From: DATFVA01 sp963800255
Lineage (GTDB): Bacteria > Bacteroidota > Ignavibacteria > Ignavibacteriales > Ignavibacteriaceae
NCBI GenBank assembly: GCA_963800255.1
Contig: CAWDAK010000027.1
Location: 24,532-88,531, forward strand
Length of the DNA stretch: 64,000 bases
Direction: 5' to 3'
Part shown: in pieces, positions 9,287 to 17,606 of the stretch
Layout of the letters: each line of letters opens with the position of its first letter
How positions within the stretch are numbered: the stretch's first letter is position 1
The notes under the pieces: generated by a model
Database searches by the model: none
What the model was told of the DNA's origin: nothing
Seen by the model: only the letters and a program-made list of their open reading frames with translations
Program-made: the position numbers and the translations under genes

Positions 9287-10743
9287 TAAAGTTTACTCTC
9301 TTCATTAAAGATAATTTTGAATGTAGTTCCTTTTCCCTGTGTGCTGACCATAGTAATATCAGCGTTATGGTTCTTACATATATTCTTAATAATATAAAGT
9401 CCCAGTCCTGATCCTTTCTCTCCGGTTTTAGTAGTGAAAAAAGGAGAAAAAACCTGATCTTTAATTGACTCATCTATTCCGGTTCCATTATCTTCAACCG
9501 AAAGTACATAAGAAGTATTTTCAGCCGAAAGAGAGATATTAAGTTTTCCTTCACCATTCATGGCATCGAGCGAATTAATCACCAGGTTTGTAAGCGCCTG
9601 TTCAAGCTGCAGAGCGTCTCCTTTGATTACTGCTTTTAACGGCAGAACAGACTTTGAAAGTTCAACGTTCCTTTTTTTCAGGATCGGCTGCAGCGTTGTT
9701 AAAGTATTTTCAATAACTTCAGAAAGGTCTACTTCGCCGAAATTCTTTTCTACCTTTTTACTGTGTTTCAGAACATTCCGTGTTATTTCCGAAATTTTTT
9801 CAGTCTGGCTCAAAATAACTTTAATATCATCCGAATAGCCTGAAATATTATTGTTCTGTTCCGCTTCGAACGACAGGTAATCTGCGCGCGACATTATTAT
9901 GGCTGAATGGTTATTTATTTCATGTGCTGTTTCTGAGGTAAGTTCACCAAGAGTAATCAGTCTATCTGCATGCTGCAGCTGTTCGAAATGCAGCTTATTT
10001 ATCTCTTCCTGTGAATCATGCAGCCTGTTAACCATGAGATTAAAATTACGGTTTACTGTACCGAATTCATCATCTCTTTCTACAGCAAGTTGAGCAGAAA
10101 GATTGCCGCCCTTTACCATTCTCATAGCCGTTATCAGCTTTTGAAGCGGTTTGTTTATGAATGATTGAAAAATAAAATAAAATCCTGTTGTAATGATAAG
10201 CAGAATGGCAATTCCAAGGAAAACCATGTGCCTTGTTCCGGTGTAAAACTTTGTCTCAGCGGGGGTAAGGTTTGCGCCGACATCCAGGTATGCAATAATA
10301 TCCCCGGCATGGCAGCCGCGGCATTCCGGTTTGTTTAGAATTGCTGAAAAGGAATGATATTCGTTGTTATTAAGGAGGCTGATCCGGCCGGAGGAGAGTG
10401 AATCGGGATTTATGTCAAGATGAATTAACTGTAATCCTTTACCTATATCTTTCCTGGCAGAGGCAAATTTAACCATTCCGTCAGGACTTATAATCCTGAT
10501 ATGGTCAATTCCTTTTCTTTTTCCAAGGTCATCAACCATTGATTGGATATTTTTCTGATTTCCCTGCAGCATCACGTTGTCCAGGGTATAGTTCATAAGG
10601 TCAAGAGTTGCCTCAAGCATAAGTACAGAACGCTGGTTAAAATTTTCACGAAACTGGGAGATGAGAAAATACCCCGGGACGACAACGCTGAGGATAATCA
10701 AAACGAGTGCGAAGAAGATAAATTTGGTTTTTATGGATTTCAT
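9286..10743 (-). CDS. Membrane histidine kinase with extracytoplasmic c-type haem motif
   Basis: 485 residues. Transmembrane helix 1 at ~7-29, extracytoplasmic sensor ~30-170, transmembrane helix 2 at ~172-192, HAMP ~193-245, HisKA-type dimerisation domain with H274 in ETAHEINNHS, and a HATPase_c domain with NLVINSLDAM, DNGTGI and GSGLGLYI. The sensor contains one CRGCH (residues 141-145, bases 10309-10323), the covalent haem c attachment motif, so the kinase probably binds haem in the periplasm and senses redox state or a gas. Similar haem-containing sensor kinases are known from metal-reducing bacteria. It is coupled to the sigma-54 regulator downstream and divergent from the nine-haem cytochrome operon. 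Confidence 0.92.
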   Translation of the reverse strand: MKSIKTKFIFFALVLIILSVVVPGYFLISQFRENFNQRSVLMLEATLDLMNYTLDNVMLQGNQKNIQSMVDDLGKRKGIDHIRIISPDGMVKFASARKDIGKGLQLIHLDINPDSLSSGRISLLNNNEYHSFSAILNKPECRGCHAGDIIAYLDVGANLTPAETKFYTGTRHMVFLGIAILLIITTGFYFIFQSFINKPLQKLITAMRMVKGGNLSAQLAVERDDEFGTVNRNFNLMVNRLHDSQEEINKLHFEQLQHADRLITLGELTSETAHEINNHSAIIMSRADYLSFEAEQNNNISGYSDDIKVILSQTEKISEITRNVLKHSKKVEKNFGEVDLSEVIENTLTTLQPILKKRNVELSKSVLPLKAVIKGDALQLEQALTNLVINSLDAMNGEGKLNISLSAENTSYVLSVEDNGTGIDESIKDQVFSPFFTTKTGEKGSGLGLYIIKNICKNHNADITMVSTQGKGTTFKIIFNEESKL

Positions 10744-11092
10744 TTGATTTCGGCTATGGGGTACCTTCAGACAGAATTCAGCGTTCAGGAACTAGTGAAA
10801 AATTAAACAATTCTAATTTTGTTATTATTAAAATAATGTACAGTATGAATCGAATAAATCAGATAAATGATAACTGTGCCAAAAAATTAAAATGCATTTT
10901 TGATTGATTTTATAGGGACATCGATGTCACACCGGGATATTTCTTTCTCAGTTAAGAGAAGGTATTCGCATATTGAATAATTAATTTTCTTTAAAAATAA
11001 AGCAAAAACATCGAATTTCTCCGAATACAGGGGCTGTTATGAGAGTACTTCTCTATTGTTGAAATGGCATACACATTGATAATAGCAGGCTG
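10744..11092. promoter_or_regulatory. Divergent control region between the kinase and cytochrome operons
   Basis: 349 bp without a convincing gene. It holds a perfect 12-bp palindrome (GACATCGATGTC, 10917-10928), an imperfect TATTC/GAATA inverted pair near 10962-10978, and the -24/-12-like element listed separately. It very likely carries both divergent promoters and the binding sites of the sigma-54 activator. Confidence 0.5.
11065..11080 (+). promoter_or_regulatory. Candidate sigma-54 (-24/-12) promoter
   Basis: TGGCAT, 5 bases, then TTGAT, against the consensus TGGCAC-N5-TTGCA/T. The GG and the downstream G are 10 bases apart as required, but the -12 C is an A. Transcription would begin around 11091, almost at the ATG at 11093, which would give a nearly leaderless message. 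The neighbouring sigma-54 activator makes the match plausible but not proven. Confidence 0.35.
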
Positions 11093-11476
11093 ATGAGAAT
11101 TATTACAATAAGCAGTGATACAAGCCTTATAAAGTTGATTGACACACCTGATGTAAAGGGAGAAAATCAACTTCTTGTGTATAACCAAAGCAACGACCTG
11201 CTTGATGCAGTCTCATTTATACATACAAATCATCCCTCCGTCCTTATTGTTGATGATGATTTCCTTAAACCTGATACAGCACATCTGCTTAAAAATGTGA
11301 AGAAATTAAATCCTGACCTTGCCATAATATTTATAACCTCCGATCCGGGAATTGAATTGGGCAAGGATGTAAGCCAGGTAGGAATTCACTTTTACGGTTT
11401 GAAGCCTTTAGGTGAAAATGAACTGGAAGATTCGATTAAATCGATTACTAAACTAAAAACTCTAACTCAATATTAA
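11093..11476 (+). CDS. Stand-alone receiver-domain protein, partly degenerate
   Basis: 127 residues with a CheY-like pattern. Beta-3 ends in VLIVDDD, giving candidate phospho-acceptor D54. The Thr/Ser switch is in IIFITSD and the conserved lysine in YGLKPLGENE. The usual acidic pair after beta-1 is reduced (MRIITISSDTS), so phosphorylation may be weakened. There is no output domain. It precedes the first nine-haem cytochrome by 18 bp and is likely in the same transcript. It could be a phosphate sink or a modulator of the adjacent kinase. The ribosome site before the ATG is poor. Confidence 0.7.
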   Translation: MRIITISSDTSLIKLIDTPDVKGENQLLVYNQSNDLLDAVSFIHTNHPSVLIVDDDFLKPDTAHLLKNVKKLNPDLAIIFITSDPGIELGKDVSQVGIHFYGLKPLGENELEDSIKSITKLKTLTQY

Positions 11477-11494
11477 ACTCATGGGAGAAAAGTG

Positions 11495-13480
11495 ATGAAA
11501 AAAACCTTGATACTGTTTATGATAGCTTTCAGCACAGTATTACTCTATTCACAGTCTGCCAAAGTTGTGACTTACGGTTTATCCCCGCGTCAAGTTGCTG
11601 CTGATACATCTGATATTTTTAATTTAGCTTACAATGGCTTAGCCAATGTTGGCGAAAATACTCAAATGTATCTTGAAGCAATATTAACTGATGCTACGAT
11701 TGCCAGTCCAACCTGGACTGTAACTGAGAAACCCGCTGGCTCTGATCCTGCTTTCGGTGAAAGTGTTAACCTTACCGACCAGGAACAGGTCATTAAATTT
11801 ACACCTGATAAATCAGGTACTTATAAAATTGTATTTTCAGATGGTTCTGTAGCCTCTGATCCAATTGTAATTAAAGTTGGATTATACCTTGGCTATCAGT
11901 ACTCATATCCTGTTCTACCTGATCATGCATGCCAGGACTGCCACAGCGAGAAAACAGCACAGTGGGAACAGACCGGACATTTCTCGATCTTCGAAGAAGG
12001 TTTGAACGGTACATTGAGTGATCATTATGGTCCTAGTTGTATCAGCTGTCATACAACCGGTTTTGATGCAAATGCTGAAAACAATGGTTTCGATGATTTC
12101 GGATTCGTATTCCCCGATACATTATTCCCGGGTCAATATGATAATATGGTTGCCCAGTATCCTGATGCTATGCTACGTGCCCGTATTCAGTGTGAAAGCT
12201 GCCACGGACCTGGAAGTATGCACGTTGGTGCCGCTAACGTGATGTCAGTTACCCTTGCAACTGAAAACTGCGCAATATGCCATGACGGCGGTCATCATGT
12301 ATTCCCTGATCAATGGAGAGTTTCTAACCATGCTACTATGGGTGCTGCACAAACCAGAGCTGGCTGCGTTCAATGCCACAATGGTGCAGGCTTTGTTAAT
12401 TACATAAAGAGCGGCAAAACTCCTGCAACCCAGGATCTTACCGAGAAAGTTGCAATTACATGTGCTGTCTGCCACGATCCTCATAGCGCTGAGAATCCTC
12501 ATCAGCTGAGAACAATGGATGTTAAGTTGACGAATGGTGAAGAAGTTACCGGTGCTGGAAACGGTGCAATTTGTATGAACTGCCATAAATCACGTCAAGA
12601 TGCAGTTGATTACACTAATAATTACCTGAAAAATCTAAGCACACACTATGGTCCTCACCATGGCCCGCAGGGTGATCTGCTTTCAGGAAAGAATGCAATT
12701 ACATTCGGACAGAATATTGAAAGTTCACCGCACTTAGCTGCAACTACCGATGCCTGCGTAAGATGCCATATGTATCCAGGAACTACTGATGCGAATGGTA
12801 ATGTAATTAAGGTTGGTTCACACTCATTCAGAATGTCTGAAGATGGCGTTGATAACGTTGCCTCTTGCGAAGCCTGCCACGGCGACTTTGGTCCGGATTT
12901 CTCAGATAAGCTCTGCTATATAAACGGTACTGCTGATCTTGATGGTAATGGAACGCCTGAAGGTCTTCAGATAGAAGTTGAAGGCTTGCTTGAACAACTG
13001 GCTGCTTTACTGCCTCAGGATGCCGATGGAAATGTTGCAATCACAGATTCCTCTGTAACATTAACAGAAGCTCAGGCTGCTTACAACTACTTTATGGTAG
13101 AAGATGACAGAAGTATGGGTGTTCACAATCCAAGATACATATTCGGAATCCTCAAAGCTTCCATCGAAGCCTTGGGAGGAACTGTAGCCGTTGATTATGC
13201 AAAAGATGATCTTCCTACAGATTTCGTACTTTCACAGAATTATCCTAATCCTTTCAACCCGACAACTGCAATTCAGTACCAGATACCACAGGGTTCAAAT
13301 GTAAAAGTGGTTATATATGACGCTCTTGGAAAACAAGTAGCTGTCCTGGTTAATGAATATCAGAATGCCGGTACTCATACTACAAACTTTAACGCTTCCA
13401 ACCTTGCATCAGGAATCTATTTCTACAGAATGGAAGCCGGAAGTTTTGTAAAAGTTAACAAGATGCTTTTACTGAAGTAA
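11495..13480 (+). CDS. Secreted nine-haem c-type cytochrome with T9SS sorting domain
   Basis: 661 residues from the ATG at 11495, chosen over an in-frame GTG at 11492 because GGGAG lies 7 bases upstream. Signal peptide (ends LYSQS), then an Ig-like domain (~25-130). A haem-rich domain follows with nine CxxCH motifs: CQDCH, CISCH, CESCH, CAICH, CVQCH, CAVCH, CMNCH, CVRCH, CEACH. Many extra histidines (GGHH, THYGPHHGP) could be distal ligands. The protein ends with a T9SS type A domain starting LSQNYPNPFNPTT and closing NKMLLLK. It is presumably exported across the outer membrane and held at the surface for electron transfer. It belongs to the octahaem/multihaem cytochrome superfamily by motif content, but the exact family is not assigned. 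A close paralogue follows. Confidence 0.93.
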   Translation: MKKTLILFMIAFSTVLLYSQSAKVVTYGLSPRQVAADTSDIFNLAYNGLANVGENTQMYLEAILTDATIASPTWTVTEKPAGSDPAFGESVNLTDQEQVIKFTPDKSGTYKIVFSDGSVASDPIVIKVGLYLGYQYSYPVLPDHACQDCHSEKTAQWEQTGHFSIFEEGLNGTLSDHYGPSCISCHTTGFDANAENNGFDDFGFVFPDTLFPGQYDNMVAQYPDAMLRARIQCESCHGPGSMHVGAANVMSVTLATENCAICHDGGHHVFPDQWRVSNHATMGAAQTRAGCVQCHNGAGFVNYIKSGKTPATQDLTEKVAITCAVCHDPHSAENPHQLRTMDVKLTNGEEVTGAGNGAICMNCHKSRQDAVDYTNNYLKNLSTHYGPHHGPQGDLLSGKNAITFGQNIESSPHLAATTDACVRCHMYPGTTDANGNVIKVGSHSFRMSEDGVDNVASCEACHGDFGPDFSDKLCYINGTADLDGNGTPEGLQIEVEGLLEQLAALLPQDADGNVAITDSSVTLTEAQAAYNYFMVEDDRSMGVHNPRYIFGILKASIEALGGTVAVDYAKDDLPTDFVLSQNYPNPFNPTTAIQYQIPQGSNVKVVIYDALGKQVAVLVNEYQNAGTHTTNFNASNLASGIYFYRMEAGSFVKVNKMLLLK

Positions 13481-13515
13481 TATACTTGAAACTACCTCTG
13501 AACTAAGCATACTTA

Positions 13516-13544
13516 AGGCTGCTCAAACGAGCAGCCTTTTTTTT
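13516..13544 (+). terminator. Rho-independent terminator after the first cytochrome
   Basis: 9-bp stem AGGCTGCTC/GAGCAGCCT with a 4-base loop, followed by eight T residues. Confidence 0.9.
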
Positions 13545-13689
13545 CATTTTGGGGTATCTCCTGTCACACTTTCCCTGTAAATTTTTAATATCATTATGTC
13601 CGGAAGAAATCTGCTTGACTATTTGTATAAGAAAACCGAGATTGATACAGGATAGATAACCAGAGCCCCTAACTTACGAGAGACAAGCG
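13545..13689 (+). promoter_or_regulatory. Presumed promoter region of the second cytochrome gene
   Basis: Lying after a strong terminator, this spacer must hold a promoter if the second cytochrome is expressed. A GG-N9-GC pair near 13601 has the wrong spacing for sigma-54. No clear -33/-7 Bacteroidota element is seen. Confidence 0.3.
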
Positions 13690-15660
13690 ATGAAAAAATA
13701 TTTGCTACTTTTTATTCTTTCCCTTTCTTCTTTATTGATTTACCCACAGACTGCAGATATCGATACCTATGGGCGTTCACCTATACAGGTAGGGTACGAC
13801 TCAACTGATATCTTCAATATCCCGTACAATGGTCTTACCAATGTAGGCATTAATACACAGATGTACATTGAAGTAAGCCTGGACGGAGCCCATTTAACCA
13901 GTCCTTCGTGGAATGTAATCCAGAAGCCTGCCGGTTCTAATCCTTACTTCGGAACAAGTGTGAACCTGACTGATTCAAACCAGGTAATAATATTCATACC
14001 GGATTCATCCGGAAAATATAAAATAAATTTTTCTGATGGTTCGGTTGTGTCTGATACTTTAACTATTACCGCGGGGTTATACCTTGGTTATACGGGAGGT
14101 CAGATACCCTGCGGAACCTGTCATGGTGAAAAGGTGGACCAATGGCAGCAAACGGGGCATTATATGATATTTGAAGAAGGACTAAACGGAACACTGAGTA
14201 ATCATTATGGCCCAAGCTGCATAAAATGTCATACAACCGGGTATGATGAGAACGCTGACAATAATGGTTTCGATGACTTTCCGTTTGTTTTCCCTGATAC
14301 ACTATACCCCGGGGTTTACGATCAGATGGTTGCCCAATATCCGCTGGCAATGCAGCGAGGCAGAATTCAGTGTGAAAGCTGCCATGGTCCAGGGAGTGAA
14401 CACTACGGTGCCGCCAACGTAATGTCCGTTACGCTGGCTGCGGAAAACTGCGCATGGTGTCACGACGGTGGTCATCATGTTTTTCCTTCGCAATGGAGAA
14501 TCTCCAAACACGCGACCTTTGAACATGGAATGACCAGAGCGGCGTGTGCACAATGTCATAATGGTGCAGGTTTTGTTGAATATATTAAATCCGGAAAGCA
14601 GCCTATAGCTCAAAATCTTTCTAAAGTAGTTTCTATAACATGTGCAGTTTGCCATGATCCGCACAGTGTGGAGAATCCTCACCAGCTCAGAACTATGGAT
14701 GTTACCCTTTCAGACGGGGAGACGGTTGAGGGGGGAGGAAACGGTACTATTTGCATGAACTGCCATAAGGCGAGGGAGGATGCTGTAGAATATACAAATG
14801 ACTACCTGAATAATCTGAGCACTCATTATGGACCCCATCATGGTCCGCAGGCTGATATTCTTTCAGCTAAAAACGCTGTTACATTCGGACTGAATATTCC
14901 AACCTCACCCCACCTTTCTGCTACTGGTGATGCCTGCGTAACCTGCCATATGTTTCCCGGTACAGTTGATCCATACGGTGATATAATTCTTGTAGGCTCA
15001 CATACTTTCAGTATGTCGCATGATAGTGTGGATAATGTCCAGGCTTGTTCGCCCTGTCATGGGAATATAGGCAGCAGTTTTTCAGATAAGAAATACTTTG
15101 TAAACGGAAACGCCGATCTGGACGGTGACGGTGTGGCGAACGGACTACAGATTGAGGTACAGGGACTGCTTGACCAGCTTAAAGGAATGCTTCCCCAGGA
15201 TGCTAACGGAAACGTGGTTGTTAACGATTCATCCGTTACTCTTCCCCAGGCACAAGCAGCTTATGATTATCTTATGGTTATGGAGGATAGAAGCTACGGT
15301 ATTCATAACCCGGCTTTCGTCTATGGTATTCTTAAGGCTTCAATTGAAGCTTTGGGCGGTGTTGTGGCTGCCGGTGACGATAACAATTCGCTGCCGCACG
15401 ATTTTGATCTCTCGCAGAATTATCCTAATCCATTCAACCCGAGTACAACAATAGAATATAAAGTACCCGAAGCCTCTAATGTTAAGGTTATTATTTATGA
15501 TGCTCTGGGTAAACAGGTGAATGTTCTTGTAGACGGATATCAGAATGCGGGAACTTACACCCTGAAATTCGATGGTTCAAACCTTGCTTCAGGTATTTAT
15601 TTATGCCGTATGGAGGCTAAAGGTTTTGTTAAGGTTAACAAGATGCTTCTGCTTAAATGA
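13690..15660 (+). CDS. Secreted nine-haem c-type cytochrome with T9SS sorting domain (paralogue)
   Basis: 656 residues, colinear with the preceding cytochrome throughout: signal peptide ending YPQ, Ig-like domain, nine CxxCH motifs in the same order (CGTCH, CIKCH, CESCH, CAWCH, CAQCH, CAVCH, CMNCH, CVTCH, CSPCH) and a T9SS tail (LSQNYPNPFNPST to NKMLLLK). The x-residues between the cysteines differ at several haems, so the two copies may differ in potential or partner. The pair arose by tandem duplication and now has separate terminators. The role inferred is surface electron transfer under the divergent haem-sensing two-component system. Confidence 0.93.
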   Translation: MKKYLLLFILSLSSLLIYPQTADIDTYGRSPIQVGYDSTDIFNIPYNGLTNVGINTQMYIEVSLDGAHLTSPSWNVIQKPAGSNPYFGTSVNLTDSNQVIIFIPDSSGKYKINFSDGSVVSDTLTITAGLYLGYTGGQIPCGTCHGEKVDQWQQTGHYMIFEEGLNGTLSNHYGPSCIKCHTTGYDENADNNGFDDFPFVFPDTLYPGVYDQMVAQYPLAMQRGRIQCESCHGPGSEHYGAANVMSVTLAAENCAWCHDGGHHVFPSQWRISKHATFEHGMTRAACAQCHNGAGFVEYIKSGKQPIAQNLSKVVSITCAVCHDPHSVENPHQLRTMDVTLSDGETVEGGGNGTICMNCHKAREDAVEYTNDYLNNLSTHYGPHHGPQADILSAKNAVTFGLNIPTSPHLSATGDACVTCHMFPGTVDPYGDIILVGSHTFSMSHDSVDNVQACSPCHGNIGSSFSDKKYFVNGNADLDGDGVANGLQIEVQGLLDQLKGMLPQDANGNVVVNDSSVTLPQAQAAYDYLMVMEDRSYGIHNPAFVYGILKASIEALGGVVAAGDDNNSLPHDFDLSQNYPNPFNPSTTIEYKVPEASNVKVIIYDALGKQVNVLVDGYQNAGTYTLKFDGSNLASGIYLCRMEAKGFVKVNKMLLLK

Positions 15661-15673
15661 TAAATAAGAATAA

Positions 15674-15701
15674 AAGGCTGCACATCCTGCAGCCTTTTTT
15701 T
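15674..15701. terminator. Terminator between the second cytochrome and the nitroreductase gene
   Basis: Stem AAGGCTGCA/TGCAGCCTT with a 5-base loop and a T tract. It sits between convergent genes, and the A-rich left side lets it also serve the minus strand. Confidence 0.85.
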
Positions 15702-15703
15702 GC

Positions 15704-16213
15704 TTACCACTTATTAAAATGAATGCGTTCAGGTTTGTATCTTGCAGGCTGTACCGGTGATTCGGCAGGATACCCGATGACAGCCATTGATATGGGAATA
15801 ATATTTTCGGGCAGTTTGAAAAGTTCTTTAATTCCTGCTCCGATCTCCTCAAATGGATATATCCCAACCCAGACAGCCCCTAACCCGGATGAATGAGCGG
15901 CTAATAATAAGTTTTCAGTAGCTGCGGAAACGTCCTGTATCAATAATCCTATGTTTTCTTCAAGCCCTCTGTCGCCGCATATAATTATAGCATGTGAGGC
16001 CTCTTTTATCATTTCAGCATGTGAGGCGGCTTTGAGAATATCTTCGAATAATTCCTTGTTGTCTGCTACAATAAAATGCCATGGCTGGTAGTTGAAAGCC
16101 GAAGGCGAAAACATTGCACATTTTATAATCTCGTTGATCAGATCGCCGGATATTTTTTCTTCCCGGTACTTCCTTATGCTTCTTCGAGTTTTAATTGCTT
16201 CCAAAGTTTCCAT
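15704..16213 (-). CDS. Nitroreductase family FMN-dependent oxidoreductase
   Basis: 169 residues from the ATG at 16213, chosen because GGGGAG lies just upstream and the family begins METLEAIKTRRSIRKY; an upstream in-frame Met adds 25 unconserved residues. FMN-binding features are the N-terminal RRSIRKY, SAFNYQPWHFIV and the late GLGAVWVGI with VIGYPAE. The family reduces nitro groups, quinones or flavins with NAD(P)H; the substrate is unknown. It stands alone, convergent to the cytochrome gene and 61 bp downstream of the efflux operon's last gene, with which it may share a transcript. Confidence 0.88.
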   Translation of the reverse strand: METLEAIKTRRSIRKYREEKISGDLINEIIKCAMFSPSAFNYQPWHFIVADNKELFEDILKAASHAEMIKEASHAIIICGDRGLEENIGLLIQDVSAATENLLLAAHSSGLGAVWVGIYPFEEIGAGIKELFKLPENIIPISMAVIGYPAESPVQPARYKPERIHFNKW

Positions 16214-16274
16214 AATTCTCCCCGAATTATATTTGATGATTGTATCTCCAAATATAATAATCATTCGGCGTTTA

Positions 16275-17586
16275 TCAGTAAATAACATCTCCTACTGCTT
16301 TTTTCAGCTGGTAAGCACTTAATGTACTTTTGTAGAGGTCCTGAAGATAAAAGAACCGGGCTTCAGCAAGTGATGTTTCGGCATCCAGGAGATCAAGGTT
16401 CGTTCCTACCCCGCTATTATAACGGCTTTCTGCCCTCTGCACAGTCTGTTCAGCAAACTTAACTTGTGTAAGTGTGGTCTGAAGCTGTTCAAGATTTGAG
16501 TTCAGACTTGCAACGGCCTGCTGAACATTGCTGATAATATTTCTTTTTATCGAGGTTATATTCAGTTCTGAAACATTGGTATTAACGCGGGCTTCACTTT
16601 CCTTATACCTTGTTAAAAATCCATTAAAGATAGGAACTCTAACAGCTAATGAGGCTGACCAGTTGCCTCTAAGGACATCAAGGTTTGGTTCATATCCGTT
16701 TTTAATTCCATAGCTGAGTGCAGCGTTAACACTCGGCATATCTCCAAGTCCAGCCAGATTTTCCTGAAACCTGGGACGTATTAAGTTCATCCTCAGCAAG
16801 TTTCAGCTCATTCCTTTTCTGAAATGCAATATTAACCAAAGAATCCGTACCGTTTATAGGTGAAGGTGCTGAAAAATCTCCTATGACCGTAATGGAAGTA
16901 TCCTGTGTAATACCTAGGAGTTGTTTAAGGTTGATCTCCTGCTGCTTTAGCTGGTTCTGTAAATCAATTTTTTCACTCTGTGCACGTGAAATTCTAACCT
17001 GGGTGCTCAACGCATCATAATCAGTTGCCGAACCGCTCTCAACCCTTTTATTCGTAACCCCCAGGTGAGCATTCAGTGCGGCTATCTGGGTATCCTTAAC
17101 AGCTATACCTTTTTCTATAAATAATATTGAGTAAAACGTCTGGAGGGTTTGGTATGAGAGTCCCGACTTAACCATTTCAACATTATCTGCAGCGGATTGT
17201 TTATATGAAGAAGTGAGGTCAACTGACGCACTGCGTTTTCCGAAATCATAAAGCTGTTCACTAAGAACTACATTAAGATTATAGTTATTTGCAGGAGCAA
17301 GAACAAGTTGTTCACTGCCGAAACTAAAAGAGGGGAGCGGCCCAATTCGTGTATATGATGCCTGTCCCTCAACATTCGGATAGAAATAACTCTTCTGCTG
17401 TTCGATCCTGTAATCAACTGCCTTAAGTTTTTCCTGCTGCTGCTTAATTAGAGGGTAATTATTTATTGTAAGCTGAATAGCCTCTTTCAGCGTAAGGGGT
17501 TTTTCAGATTGAGCAGAACATACGGCGGTTAATAAAAAAAATACTGCTGTAATTAAAGGAAGTATCTTAAAATATATTTTATTCAT
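16275..17586 (-). pseudogene. TolC-like outer membrane efflux protein, interrupted by one frameshift
   Basis: Two overlapping frames make one TolC-type protein. The first gives the signal peptide (ends VCSAQ), EAIQLTINNYPLIKQQ and the first outer-membrane-factor repeat up to KLAEDELNTSQV. The second resumes at QENLAGLGDMPSVNAALSYG and carries the second repeat to AYQLKKAVGDVIY. Removing one base from the AAA at 16767-16769 (TTT on the coding strand) joins them into NTSQVQENLAGLGDMPSV, the expected family sequence. So this is either a recent +1 mutation or a sequence error. It is the last gene of the TetR-HlyD-MFS-TolC efflux set, 20 bp after the transporter gene. If the shift is real, the pump lacks its own outer membrane exit. 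Confidence 0.88.
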
Positions 17587-17606
17587 TTAATATCCTGTAT
17601 TCGTAG

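Noticed and set aside
10866..10881. TGGCAC on the minus strand upstream of the kinase gene as a second sigma-54 promoter
   Set aside because: The -12 half is TCATT rather than TTGCA/T and lacks the required G at the correct spacing.
13601..13617. GG...GC pair before the second cytochrome as a -24/-12 promoter
   Set aside because: The spacing is 9 rather than 10 bases and no TGGCAC-like -24 half is present.
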